From positions 62,001-126,000 of the forward strand of contig JASWJB010000080.1 in assembly GCA_032433595.1 (NCBI GenBank): a DNA stretch of 64,000 nucleotides, in the 5' to 3' direction. Source of the DNA: Conoideocrella luteorostrata (Eukaryota; Ascomycota; Sordariomycetes; Hypocreales; Clavicipitaceae). Below the pieces are notes generated by a model. That model was not told the origin of the DNA. It made no database searches and saw only the letters and a program-made list of their open reading frames with translations. Below, one piece after another: positions 36,501 through 47,479 of this stretch. Both the position numbers and the translations under genes were made by a program. The stretch's first letter is position 1; each line of letters starts with the position of its first letter.

Positions 36501-37320
36501 AGTTCATGCTGATGAGGCGCGTAGTAATCAACAGTGGTTGATAGTTAAAGGAAGTACGTGGGCGAGCTGTCATTTATCGCCAGTCCCACGGGGAATGTCG
36601 GCCATTAAGCTTACACAACCAAACTGTCAGCAGCTCCTTCCGCTTCAGCCAGCCAGCCAGCTCACTCTAGACGGAAAATCGTCCCGATTGCGCCGGAGTT
36701 CTCAGCGAGCTGGTTGGCGGGCGAAGCAGCGGAATTCCGGATAGCCGCCTATACTCCGGGTAAATGGCTCACTGGCCGACATCCCGCCTTAAGCGGGGCA
36801 TCAGGATTGGCTCGACGAGGGGTTAAGCAGCTCTTGCGTCCATCACGAGCCCTCAAGATGTCTCTGATACGTCGAATCAGGTATCATCCTGCACCTCGAA
36901 ATGCTGGGCAGAAAGTGTCAACTGCCCATTGTGACAAATGGTCTTTGGGCCGTGGGAAATTCCTTCCCGCTGGGCCGCTCCTTCTGCATCTGATCGTCTC
37001 TAACCTCTTCTGGTCCTGTCATGCGAGCGGTTGGTTGGAGCTGTCGCAAGATTTGCGAGGGCTCGTCGGTACTTAAAGTGCGAGCTACCCCTCTCAATCT
37101 CTGCAGACCATCTTAGATAAAGTTTCTCGGCCTCTTCGTGGCTCTTGTCTAGAAATGAACTGGTGTTTCTAAGGTATATCCGTCAACGAATACCCGGTGA
37201 GAGTTTGAACAATAGATTCAAGTTCCCTTGTATCACGCTCAATGGGCCAGGCTGCCTCAAAGAGACTACTTCCAAACTCTGCCGTTGTTTTACTAGAGTA
37301 AACAACCTCTATCGTCCACC

Positions 37321-39935
37321 ATGGTCGACATTAATGTTGAACAAGTGCTAAAGAAGCTTACATTGGCCGAAAAGGTCGACCTGCTGGCAGGTTAGTCATG
37401 GACACCAATCTCACTGGAAAAGGATGAAGAAGTGAAAGCTCTACAGCAGACATTGCAGTAAACGTAACTTCATCAGCCCACTAACTTATGATTTTAATCC
37501 CAGGAATCGACTTTTGGCACACTAAAGCCCTGCCCGACCATGGCATCCCATCACTCCGCATGTCTGACGGCCCGAACGGCGTGAGAGGCACCAAGTTCTT
37601 CAACGGCGTACCTGCGGCGTGTTTCCCCTGCGGCACAGCCCTAGGATCTACGTTCAATCAGACTCTGTTGGAAGAAGCAGGCAAGAAAATGGGCGAGGAA
37701 GCCCTCGCAAAGAGCGCTCACATTATTCTGGGGCCAACCATCAACATGCAGAGATCACCACTCGGTGGTCGTGGCTTCGAATCCATCAGCGAGGATCCGT
37801 TCCTCGCCGGTCTTGGTGCAGCCGCTCTCGTCAGGGGCATTCAGAGCACCGGAGTCCAGGCAGCCATTAAGCATTTCCTGTGCAATGACCAAGAGGATAA
37901 GCGCATGGGTGTGCAGAGCATCATTACCGAACGGGCGTTGCGTGAGATATATGCGCTTCCTTTCCAGCTCGCTGTCCGGGATGCCCAGCCGGGAGCGTTC
38001 ATGACTGCTTACAATGGCATCAACGGCACCATGTGCAGCGAGAATCCAAAATATCTCGATGATATGCTCCGTAAGGAATGGGGTTGGGAGGGTCTCATTA
38101 TGAGCGACTGGTACGGCACCTATAGCACAACGCCAGCAGTTGTTGCTGGTCTGGATCTGGAGATGCCCGGTCCTGCTCGGTTCCGAGGTGAAGCCCTCAA
38201 GTTCAATGCTTCCGCAAACAAACCCTTCACTCACGTCATTGACGAACGCGTTCGTGCTGTTCTGAAGCTTGTGAAAAAGGTGTCCGGTCTTGGTGTCAAG
38301 GAATTTGGCCCTGAAAAGGAAGCCAACACCCCTGAGACGGCCGCCCTTCTCCGCAAGATTGGCAACGAAAGCATTGTGCTTCTCAAGAACCATGACAATG
38401 TTTTACCGCTAAAGAAGGACAAAAAGACCCTTGTAATCGGACCCAATGCCAAAGTTGCGACATATCATGGCGGCGGCTCTGCTGCCCTGCCTGCCTACTA
38501 CGCCGTCACTCCTTACGATGGCATCAGTGGGAAGCTGAGCTCCCCTCCCGAGTACACAGTTGGGGCCTACACTCACCGTTTCCTCCCTCTCCTTGGTTCG
38601 CAGTGCACCGACCACAACGGCAAGCAGGGTATGCGATGGACCGTATACAACGAGCCCGCCGGCACGCCAAATCGAAAGCCGGTCGATGTCCTGTACTTTA
38701 GCAAAACTGATATGCACCTTGTGGACTATAACAATCCCAACGTTGCCGAGGTCTGGTATGCCGACATGGAAGGTTTCATCATCGCTGAGGAGGACTGCAC
38801 GTACGAGCTTGGTGTCGTCGTGTCTGGAACGGCCAAGGCCTACGTCAATGACAAGCTTGTTGTAGACAATGCCACCAAGCAAGTTGCCGGAGACGCCTTC
38901 TTTGGCGCCGCCACTCGCGAGGAACGCGGTCATGTAGAGTTGAAGAAGGGCGAAACATATAACTTCCGGGTGGAATTTGGCTCTGCTCCCACTTTCACGC
39001 TCAAGGGAGATGCTTACGTCCCCGGGCACGGATCTCTCCGCGTTGGCGGCTGCAAAGTGATAGATGCCCAGGAGGAAATCAACAAGTCGGTTCAGCTCGC
39101 TAAACAGCACGACCAGGTCATCATTTGCGCTGGCCTCAGCGCCGACTGGGAAACTGAGGGCGCAGACCGTGCTAGCATGAAACTTCCTGGTGCACTGGAC
39201 GAACTGATCGCACAAGTTGTCGCTGCCAATCCCAACACCGCCGTCGTCATGCAGACGGGTACGCCCGAGGAGATGCCATGGCTGGACAAGACCTCGGCCG
39301 TTATTCAAGCCTGGTATGGGGGCAACGAAACGGGCAACTGCATCGCCGACATTCTATTCGGCGATGCCAACCCCTCGGGCAAGCTGTCGCTGAGCTTCCC
39401 CAAGCGCTTGCAGGACGTCCCATCTTTCCTCAACTTCCGTACCGAGGCTGGGCGCACGCTATACGGTGAAGACATCTACGTAGGCTACCGATACTACGAG
39501 TTTGCCGATCGCGAGGTCAACTTCCCCTTTGGCCATGGTCTCTCTTACACGACCTTCTCGTTTTCCGGTTTGTCGGTTTCTTCGAACGAGGGCAAGATCA
39601 CTGCCACTCTCAAAGTCAAGAACACAGGCGCCATCAAGGGCTCGGAAGTCGCCCAGATGTACGTCCAGCCCAAGCAGGCCGCCAAGATTAACCGCCCGGT
39701 CAAGGAACTGCGCGGCTTCACCAAGGTTGAGCTCGAAGCAGGTGAGACCAAAACCGTCACCATTGCCGAGTTGGAGAAGTACGCTGCTGCGTACTGGGAT
39801 GAGGAGCGTGACCAGTGGTGTGTCGAGGCTGGCAAGTACGCTGTCATTGTCGGCAGCAGCAGTGCGACTCACCCTGACAACGCAGTTATGTCTTCGTTCC
39901 AGGTTGCCGAGACATACTGGTGGAATGGGGTTTGA
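37321..39935 (+). CDS. GH3 beta-glucosidase with PA14 domain, intracellular type
   Basis: Exons 37321-37390 and 37504-39935 join in frame (G|GA makes Gly24 of LLAGIDFWHTKAL) for 833 residues. The ATG has a good context (TCCACCATGG). The GH3 (alpha/beta)8 domain comes first, with MSDGPNGVRGT, NDQE and the nucleophile Asp225 in IMSDWYGT. The second domain carries WETEGADR (about 572-579), expected to hold the acid/base Glu. A PA14-like insert lies at about 400-545, and a fibronectin-III-like domain ends the chain. The order matches Kluyveromyces BglI-type enzymes. There is no signal peptide, so hydrolysis of cellobiose or other beta-glucosides is expected inside the cell. Only the first 24 codons lie before the single intron (113 bp). 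Confidence 0.95.
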
Positions 39936-40346
39936 TGGAGATGGAACAGGGGCTTGCATAATAATTTTATACGACGTTATGACATTGTTATCACTGCTAT
40001 CCAGTAGCTTGTTGAATCTGATTTATTTTCATACATCGTGATTGATGCTCTTCCTTCCGTTTGCCGTCCTGCCGTTCTTCTAAAGCAAAACAAGTGACAG
40101 ACCATTACGTTCTAGTGAAAGTCTGCTTCATGCTGTACACTATACGAGTTGCCTGATAGAGCATAGCTTGTTATAGGTGTATAATCTAGTGCTAACCACG
40201 GTATTGTTAGACTGTGCTTTGTTCATGAATACGCGATTCATATATCCTACGTATATTTCCTGCTATGCGTGGAATCGACTACCTTTCACCTCGACATTGC
40301 AAACTCGAGCCCACTAATGTAACCACCAGCGTCTATTACATAAATC
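39936..40346. other. Convergent intergenic region
   Basis: The 3' ends of the GH3 and DUF2306 genes face each other over 411 bp; only terminator/UTR sequence is expected. Confidence 0.6.
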
Positions 40347-41576
40347 TCATCGTCGTGCGTCTCTCTCCGGGTCCGAAACCCTGGCCTGCACCCTCTCCGT
40401 CATAGCATGGCGTGCTTCGTTAGTCGAGTCACTAGAACCCGTCGCACCAGATATCTTGCCTGTAGCAAGCTCGGGGGGGCTCCAGGGCTCGGCATCTCCC
40501 AACCGCTGTGCAGTCAAGCCAGCATTCCCCGGGTTCTTCATACCGGCTTCCACTTGACGCTGGTAGGAAACGCGTCTCAGGCGCTCCGCCTCCGCGGGCG
40601 TGAGTCGAAGATACAGCTCCACGCCGATAAAGTGAATAGCAAATGCGAGCCACGCACTCGCTCCGAAGCTAGTGTTCAGCGCTGCGCCGATCCGGTCCAC
40701 GCCGTCGGCAGCGAACCCAACGGGTACGGGGACATGCATCTCCGGGTCTGTGCCAGAGTAGAAGGCAGAACAGGCTGGGTAGCTGGACAAGACGCGGGTT
40801 TGGTTGCTGCGGAACATGTTGTCAATGATGTAGCAGGGCTGGATGTAGTAGTAGTCCTTGGGGCTTCTACCAACAATGGCAGCCATGATGACACCAATGA
40901 GACGCATGGTGATGATGAAACTAGCCTGGGGGGAGGTTCAATATTAGCATCAGGCATCGCGACCGCGTAGAAACACCAAAATGCGCTGTGGATTTAAGGA
41001 GAGACAACGACTTACAATACACCATGCTCGCAACATCCACGCGCGATGCTGCTCAATCTGCAACATCTTGATGTTATAAAACGCAATGACCTTGCAGCTC
41101 ACAAACACGATGCTGGCAAACCCAGCAGCAGACTGAATCTCCAAGCCGCCGCCAAGGCCATGCCTAGCAATCATGAAGACGCCGGCAACGCCGGTAAAGG
41201 ACAATAGAATGATCAGGTATCCACTGATTCTATGCACAATGAGAACCTTGTGCCGAATGGCAGGCACGAACTGAAACACGGCAAGGAACGCCGCGGGCAG
41301 GATACCAGCCAGATGGATGATGATGCCGACATTCTCTACTCCCTGTAGGTAGTAGTAGCACTCGCCGGGTCCCGCGCCGCCAACTTTAGAATCAGGATTA
41401 CAGAATATGCCGTTGATGTCGAGGTACATGAAGCGGGCGAGGGTGAAGCCGATGAGAGCGCCGCCAAAGATGACGAATAGAACAAAGTTGTAGCCTTTGG
41501 CGAAGCCGATGGGGTTGTAGATGTGGCGGGCAAGCGCCACGAAGTTGTTGGCTGGAGCCCGGGTTACGACTACCAT
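40347..41576 (-). CDS. DUF2306-like multi-pass membrane protein
   Basis: Exons 41576-41016 and 40925-40347 join in phase 0 with a 90-bp intron (GTAAGT to CCCAG) for 379 residues. At least six hydrophobic segments are visible: FVLFVIFGGALIGFTLARF, GIIIHLAGILPAAFLAVF, a segment after HRISGY, one around FASIVFVSCKVIAF, one spanning the splice join (AWCIASFIITMRLIGVIMA), and WLAFAIHFIGVELYL. Histidines and arginines in HKVLIVHRISGY and QHRAWMLRAW sit next to membrane helices, as in the DUF2306 predicted membrane family. No enzymatic activity is known for that family as far as I know. The last 90 residues are polar and probably cytosolic. It is divergent from the GNAT gene. Confidence 0.85.
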
Positions 41577-43251
41577 GATGGCGGAGGAGCGGCTTTAGTA
41601 GTGTGCAGAGATTGAGAGCAGAGGCTAAAGTAACAGCTTGATGTTGGTGTCGATGGTTCGCCAGTGCGTGTATCTAGTGACGATATATTCATATATGCAG
41701 TGTAGTCTCGTGTTGAAAGCTACGGGGGATTTGATGAATTTATACACCATTTTTCCTCCTTCCATCATGTCGTAGCCCATCCAGCCAGCAGATCTGGGAT
41801 TAGAGACTAGATTCGCTTCTTCCTCGCGAAAACGCAAGACCGCGTCGCGCGAACATGGCCCTCGTCCACCCACGACATCATGGTATGTGAATTAGTAACG
41901 CATTCGAGGATCCAACACATAATCTTAAGTTAGGGCGGTGCCTGAGCTGCGCTAAAAGCTTAATTTCACCTAGATGTACTTCTTACACGCATCAAGCACC
42001 AGCGACACAGTATGGCTCGGCCTCAAGTTCCCCAATTAGGTGTCAATCTCTGGCTGCACTGGCGCTTGGCGTCTAGTCGTCTGTGATTACACAAGGTATC
42101 CCCGCTGCCTCTCACTGAATGATGACGAAACCCTCGTGTCGTAACAATTGGGCCTCGCTAAGATCTATTCTTGTTAAATCCAAGCCTATTTTGGCGAGCT
42201 TGTTGGTTGGCTATTATTGAAGATCTGAGACAGCGAGGCGATATCAGTAAGCGAGACATAAGGATGGTAGCCTCTCGGTCTTGGCTTGATCCGATTCGTT
42301 CAAACAGGCGGAATATGGATCAGTTTCCCTGGCAGCCTGCCCGGCTCTACGGAGTACTCCATACTTGGATGCTTGGCAGCAGATGGAAAAGGACGTCTCG
42401 TTGGGATGACTTCGTAAATGATGATGGCAACGCACCACTTTGCTCCTTGTCATTAGAGGTAGTTTGTCTACTGTTGCGCTACTAATTTACCACAGCGAGC
42501 GACGATCGCCAAGTTGACGGAGTAGACGCTCTTCATGATTAAAAGGCCCCCATGTCCATATTTTTGGAGTTAACGTCCGGGTTTGCTGTCTCGGGATTTG
42601 GCTTGGGCAGGGAATGGATGATGGATGGTAAGTGGAACTCGCTCGCTCGCTCGTGCCAAGTCGTCCCTACAATATTCCCACCCAATTGTGCGATGTCGCG
42701 GGTCGTTGGTCCGAAGTGCGACCAGCGCGAGTGAACGCCGCGCCTGATTTACGAGAGTTAAACAATGACTCTTGTTTCTAGAAGCCGAAAGTGAAGCCGG
42801 CATTGCAAGAATATGATCATGTTGCATTTTTCGAATATTACTGTGCATTACGCACAGGGGACATGGCCAGCAATGGCGGTTGTTCTCGTTCCCACCCGAA
42901 CTTACTCCCACCCGAACTTACTCCCATCGCGAACATAGTCTCCATGTTCTAGCCAACCCTGTGCACGATCTTGTAGCCGCATGTTTGGGCAGAGGGTGCA
43001 ATTTCTCACGGGTGCACCGCCAAACATAAGCGTGATAAGTCCAAGCTGTCATACTCGCTTGCATGTCGAAATCGTCGTTGTTTTCACTGCCACTGACTCA
43101 CCGGCTCCGATACCCGGTTGGCGTATATGTAAGAGAGGCAGCGCCCTCCGGCTTACATCCTCGAACTACATTGGATCACCACTACTCATTGAAACCATCA
43201 ACAGCGCCCGCCGCATCTCGTTTCCGTCAGACGCGCATCAACTCTCCTCCA
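41577..43251. other. Divergent intergenic region
   Basis: About 1.7 kb between the membrane protein and GNAT genes. It holds one TACGGAGTA element joined to a mutated inverse copy (42348-42363). No gene seen. Confidence 0.5.
43124..43128 (+). promoter_or_regulatory. TATA-like element before the GNAT gene
   Basis: TATAT in GCGTATATGTAAG lies 124-128 bp before the ATG at 43252. It lies inside the alternative longer reading frame, which favours the downstream start. Confidence 0.35.
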
Positions 43252-43767
43252 ATGGACTACCTCCCCACCTCCCCAGACGGGCTCACGATCCGCAAAGCCC
43301 TCCCATCCGACATCCCCCAAATCCAACACATGATCTTAACCGCCTTCACCAAATACATCCCCCGGATCGGCAAGCCTCCCGCCCCCATGACGGCCAACTA
43401 CCACCGCCTGCTCACATCTCACGACATCTTCACTCTCCAGCCAGACACGTCTCCTCACGGCAGCCCCAATCATGTTGTCGGTTCAATTGTCCTCCGTGCC
43501 GACATGGACTCCAAAGTCATGCACATCAACAATCTGGTTGTTGATCCGGAGGCCCAAGGCCGGGGATTCGGCAAAGTACTGCTGAAGTATGCCGAGGATT
43601 GGGCCGCAGTGAAGGCGTGCACAGTAATGGCGCTGTATACGAATGTGAAGATGTTTGAGAATTTTGGTCTGTATGCTAGGCTGGGGTATGAGGAGGTGGA
43701 TAGGAAGGAGGAAGATGGGTATGAAAGGGTGTACTTTCGGAAGGAGTTGCGTGAGGCAGAGGTGTAG
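43252..43767 (+). CDS. GNAT-family N-acetyltransferase
   Basis: 171 residues from the chosen ATG at 43252. The start LTIRKALPSDIPQIQHMI is the usual first strand and helix of the fold. INNLVVDPEAQGRGFGKVLL holds the acetyl-CoA pyrophosphate loop (Q-x-x-G-x-G, residues 102-107), and the last part, YTNVKMFENFGLYARLGYEEV, is the typical motif B/C region with YxxLGY. The reading frame is open back to an ATG at 43063, but the extra 63 residues have no GNAT features and cover a TATA-like site. Transfer of an acetyl group from acetyl-CoA to an amine is expected; the substrate is unknown. Intronless. It converges on MCM2. Confidence 0.88.
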   Translation: MDYLPTSPDGLTIRKALPSDIPQIQHMILTAFTKYIPRIGKPPAPMTANYHRLLTSHDIFTLQPDTSPHGSPNHVVGSIVLRADMDSKVMHINNLVVDPEAQGRGFGKVLLKYAEDWAAVKACTVMALYTNVKMFENFGLYARLGYEEVDRKEEDGYERVYFRKELREAEV

Positions 43768-44175
43768 GAGAAGCTAGTCTACCCTTGTTATTGTACTCCG
43801 TACTCCGTATAGGTAGGCAGATATCATCCATGCTTTGGTACGCAATGGCATTTGTTGATATATTAAATATGCAGCGACAGAGCAGACGAATAATGAAGTT
43901 CTTACTACGGGACAAGTGCAATGTTGAGAATAATCAAAGTCGCGTGGTTATGCATAAACAAGCTTCTACAGCGCCGTACTCCGGATCAATCAATGTACAT
44001 TCCCTGGTTCGACCAATTATTATCAACATGACATGATATAACATAACCGTCTGCGACTCGTGAATAAACATCTCCCATGAATCAATGAATCCTGTAGCCT
44101 GAAATCAAAGTCAGAGCCACACCATGGTATCTATCGTCCGCCCCTGAACGCCAACCAATTGACTTCTGTCTGAGC
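43768..44175. other. Convergent intergenic region with tandem 9-mer
   Basis: 408 bp between the GNAT and MCM2 stops. It contains two overlapping TACTCCGTA copies at 43794-43809, only 27 bp after the GNAT stop codon, so within its probable 3' UTR. Confidence 0.6.
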
Positions 44176-46905
44176 TCATGCAGACACGGCCGCAGCTCTC
44201 CTCTGCGAGTTGCCTTTTCTTTGACCAGCACCGGGCCGGGACAAAGTGTACTTGGCAAAAGCACGAGACAGAGCCTTTTTGCAGCTGAGCTTCTGGCTTC
44301 CCACGAAACTCTCGACAGTCACGGCAATGGCTCTGTCAATATCCTGAGCTGAACAGTACTCTGACAGGCGCATTCTGCAGAATGCTTCGCTTATACGGAT
44401 GATGGCTTCAAGATGACGAACCTAAGGGGAGAAACGATATGTTAGCGATGGTCAGATATAAGAGCGACATGCAGGTGATTGGAAAGACTCACAGTGATGG
44501 GATAGGCACCTGTGGCCAAAGATTCTCTTCTCATGTCGGCGAACAGACGGGCAACCTTGTCTTCATCCATATGGTACAGCTTCGGGTGGCATCGCTCGCG
44601 GGCATACAAGATGTATTTACGAAGAAGTTCTTGAGAAATTGCACCATCCTTTTGGACTGAAGACCCATTTGTGCCTTGGGTCTCAGCCAGAGCAGAGTCA
44701 TGCTCTACCTGCATCGAATCCTGCGTTGCCGTTGTAGACGGATGGCTGCGGCCGTGTGACCCAACAATAAAACGGGCAAGTCGCTCATCCTCCTCCGGCT
44801 CAACGGTGTCTCGAACGACGCAGAGAATGTCGAAACGTGACAAGATGGGTTCGGTAAGGTTTACATTGGCCGAAAATGGTATTGTAGAGTTGTACCGACC
44901 ACCCTGAGGGTTAGCGGCTGCAATAATGCCGCATCGCGCCTGTAATGTCGTCACAATGCCAGCCTTGGAAATGGAGATTGTTTGCTGTTCCATGGCTTCG
45001 TGAATAGAAGTTCGATCCTGGTCATTCATCTTATCAAATTCGTCGATGAGACATGTGCCACGATCAGCCAACACCAACGCACCACCTTCGAGGGTCCATT
45101 CGCTTGTCAGAGGATCTCTACGAACACTTGCCGTCAAACCAACTGCACTGGCGCCCTGACCAGTTGCAAAAACTGCTCTGTGAGCAGTCTTTTCAACGTA
45201 CTTAAGTACTTGAGACTTCGCGGTACCGGGGTCACCAAGAAGCAAGACATTGATGTCTCCACGAATGTGATGTTGGCCTTTGGTGGTCTTGGCAACACCG
45301 CCGAACAGTGATAGGGCTACTGCAGTCTTGATATCGGTGTGGCCGTAGATACTAGGTGCCATAGAATTGACAATCTTGTCCACAATGTTGGGGTCTCGGG
45401 AGAGCTTGCGGATTTCGTGCTCGTCTTCCTCAGTCATGCGGAATCCAGCCAACTGGTCGTGTGATTTGATGACATTGTTTGCCTCCAAGATGGTGGCAAA
45501 CACAGGGAAGCCGTTTCTGTTGTTGAGCTGTGCATCGTAATTGTTGCGATAGATACCAGTCACTTCGATTTCCTCGCCAGGCTTAGCGTTGTCGATGAGA
45601 TCCCACAAGAGAACGACTTCGCGAGTTCGGGGCAAACGGCCAGCAGGAACCGTGCCTGGTGACTCCTGCAGAGTCAACTTTTGATAGTTGCGATAGACAG
45701 TCTTTTCTGAGTTCAGAGTGAAGGGGCCTCGGGACTGGCAGCTCTGGCAGTACGTGATTTTGACTTCAACGTTGGACTCTTGTTGGAACGGGCCCAACGT
45801 AATGCCACACTTGGTGCAGTCAAACTTGACGTACTTCAATTGAGGAAACACACCACTTCGGCGCGTGACAACCCCGCTGACGCGGACGAGACAATTCAAA
45901 TGAGACTGACGGAGTTGCCGAAGAGTGTAGTGCACTGGCAAGTCAAAAATGCGCACATGGATTTCGGAGTGAATGCGCTCGTAATCGGGGTAGTGCAAAA
46001 GAACAACGTCCATGGCGACTTCGTCAAAGAGTTTCAGCATTTCTGCAGGGGCATTGGCCAAAAAATAGGCCAATATAGCTTTGCTCTCAGATAAGTGCTC
46101 ATAGGATACCTCTAGTGACTCAGCGTTGATTTCACCAAGGGTTCGGATGCGGTTACCATACACCGAAGATCCAGAGGCATCGATATAAGATGTCAAGAAA
46201 GCTTTGAATTCGCGCTTGATCGTTCTCTGAACTGGCGGCTGCGAGACCCATTCAGTAACGTTGGATGCCTTTACATCACCCAGTGCCTCTAGTGAGAGCT
46301 CTTCGTCCATAATGTCGGCGTCCATGGCTTCATCTGGGTCCTCGTCGTAGTGGTGGCGTCGACGACGAGGTTGTGCCGTCAGGTCAATGTCACCATCATC
46401 ATCGTCGCCAGGCAAAAATGCCGCAGGAATTCTCTGTCGGCGAGCGACTTCCCTGTCACGTCGAGCAAGCTGCGCTTCCAATCGTCGTCTTTCTCCCATA
46501 TCCATCTGGTCGTAGTCGCCCTCGTCATCAAGTCCAATGCCTTCGTAGGCATCGTCCTCGCGAGCTCTGTAATCAGCTTCAAATCCCTCTCGGAACAAGT
46601 CAACATCATCATCGGCCATCTCGTCGATATCATCAATGTCATCTTGGATCTCGGGCTGATCGTCCTCCACATCATCATCGTCTTCCACCCCGTGTGATAT
46701 GTTGAAAGGGGCTGGCGGAGACGATGGCATTGGGCTTGAACCAGGCCCGACTGATGAAGTAGCATCATTACCGCCGGCTCGCGAGCGTTTTCGACTGGAC
46801 CGAGGACCGGATCCCCGGTTGCCAGAGGTCGGGTTATCGTGAAGAGGGGAACTGAATGAAGATTAGTACTTGCTTGTACAAGAATTCGCGAACAGCATAC
46901 CTCAT
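44176..46905 (-). CDS. mcm2: MCM2, replicative helicase subunit
   Basis: Exons 46905-46901, 46851-44493 and 44421-44176 give 869 residues, the normal fungal MCM2 length. The acidic N-terminus (about 55-120, runs of Asp/Glu) is the histone-binding and kinase-target region of MCM2. The zinc site uses Cys347, 350, 370 and 373. Walker A is GDPGTAKS (541-548), Walker B is LIDEFDKM (603-610), and the arginine finger is in SRFD (673-676). The C-terminal exon VRHLEAIIRISEAFCRMRL is the conserved MCM lid. It forms part of the MCM2-7 ring that unwinds DNA at origins. The first coding exon has only five bases (ATGAG), joined across a 49-bp intron with a CTAAT branch-like site. It shares an upstream region with the UBR7-like gene. 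Confidence 0.96.
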
Positions 46906-47106
46906 TGCCCGGATTTGGACTGCTATGAACTTTTTTTCCACAAGAATATATAGCGGAAGTAAAGGCGAAGTGTAGAGATTGGCGGAGGGGAATATCGCCA
47001 GGCACTGGAGGCACAAAACAGAAAGTGTGGAAATGAGGGCGGCACGAAGATGATGTGGGACGAAGGGAGCTGCTACTTTCGCGTCAAGCATTCGCAAGTC
47101 GCGAAG

Positions 47107-47122
47107 ACGCGTTGAGTGGTTG
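47107..47122. promoter_or_regulatory. MCB site, first copy of a 16-bp direct repeat
   Basis: ACGCGTTGAGTGGTTG; the second copy at 47146-47161 differs by one base (A for T at position 7). Confidence 0.75.
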
Positions 47123-47145
47123 GACGCTAAGCCAAATTGAGGATT

Positions 47146-47161
47146 ACGCGTAGAGTGGTTG
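47146..47161. promoter_or_regulatory. MCB site, second copy of the 16-bp direct repeat
   Basis: ACGCGTAGAGTGGTTG, spaced 39 bp from the first copy, start to start. Confidence 0.75.
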
Positions 47162-47479
47162 CTCCACAGTTGCGCCAAGAGTGCAAGAGACTGACATAAT
47201 AAAGCAGCCATAGTTTGCGCTTTAACACATAGTCTGTAGTCCCACACCATTTGTCACTCTTGTTTGCCATCGTCCCAGACTGCGCCAGTAACTAGAAATA
47301 GGAAGGGTCCACATCAAGCCGTGACCACATCGGCTTGCTTCACTGCATCCAGTTGCGTCGCATTGCTGAAGCATCGTCATCAAACCCCTAATTGTCGTAC
47401 AATTTATTTGAGTAAAGTTATTTTGTAGCATCATTTTGCACATCACCTTACTGAGAGACGAACACGAGCTCTGCGCATC

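Larger units (their letters stand above)
13873..37320. other. 23 kb gene desert rich in short repeats and TACGGAGTA elements
   Basis: No ORF here has a convincing start, exon structure and family match. The sequence is not AT-rich by eye and shows no obvious C-to-T decay, so it does not look like RIP-mutated transposon DNA. It holds tandem repeats of many unit sizes, two poly(C) runs, frequent ACTAGT and TAGTTAGT words, and 34 of the 46 exact TACGGAGTA/TACTCCGTA copies of the window (16688-34129). The last 3 kb before the GH3 gene (34.2-37.3 kb) has fewer repeats and longer open frames, and could hide a degenerate gene. A long noncoding RNA or regulatory domain cannot be excluded. Confidence 0.65.
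46906..47479. promoter_or_regulatory. Shared divergent promoter of MCM2 and the UBR7-like gene
   Basis: 574 bp separate the two start codons. Cell-cycle type sites lie in the middle: TTTCGCGT at 47077-47084 (ACGCGAAA on the other strand) and ACGCGT at 47107-47112 and 47146-47151. They lie about 170-245 bp from the MCM2 ATG. MBF/SBF control of MCM genes through such sites is established in yeasts; its use here is inference. Confidence 0.7.

Noticed and set aside
38409..39308. 299-codon open frame antisense to GH3, and another at 37755-38393
   Set aside because: Both are shadows of biased codon use in the GH3 exon; no family motif.
43063..43251. N-terminal extension of the GNAT protein by 63 residues
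   Set aside because: In frame with an ATG but covering a TATA-like site, with no GNAT or targeting features; the shorter start fits the fold exactly.
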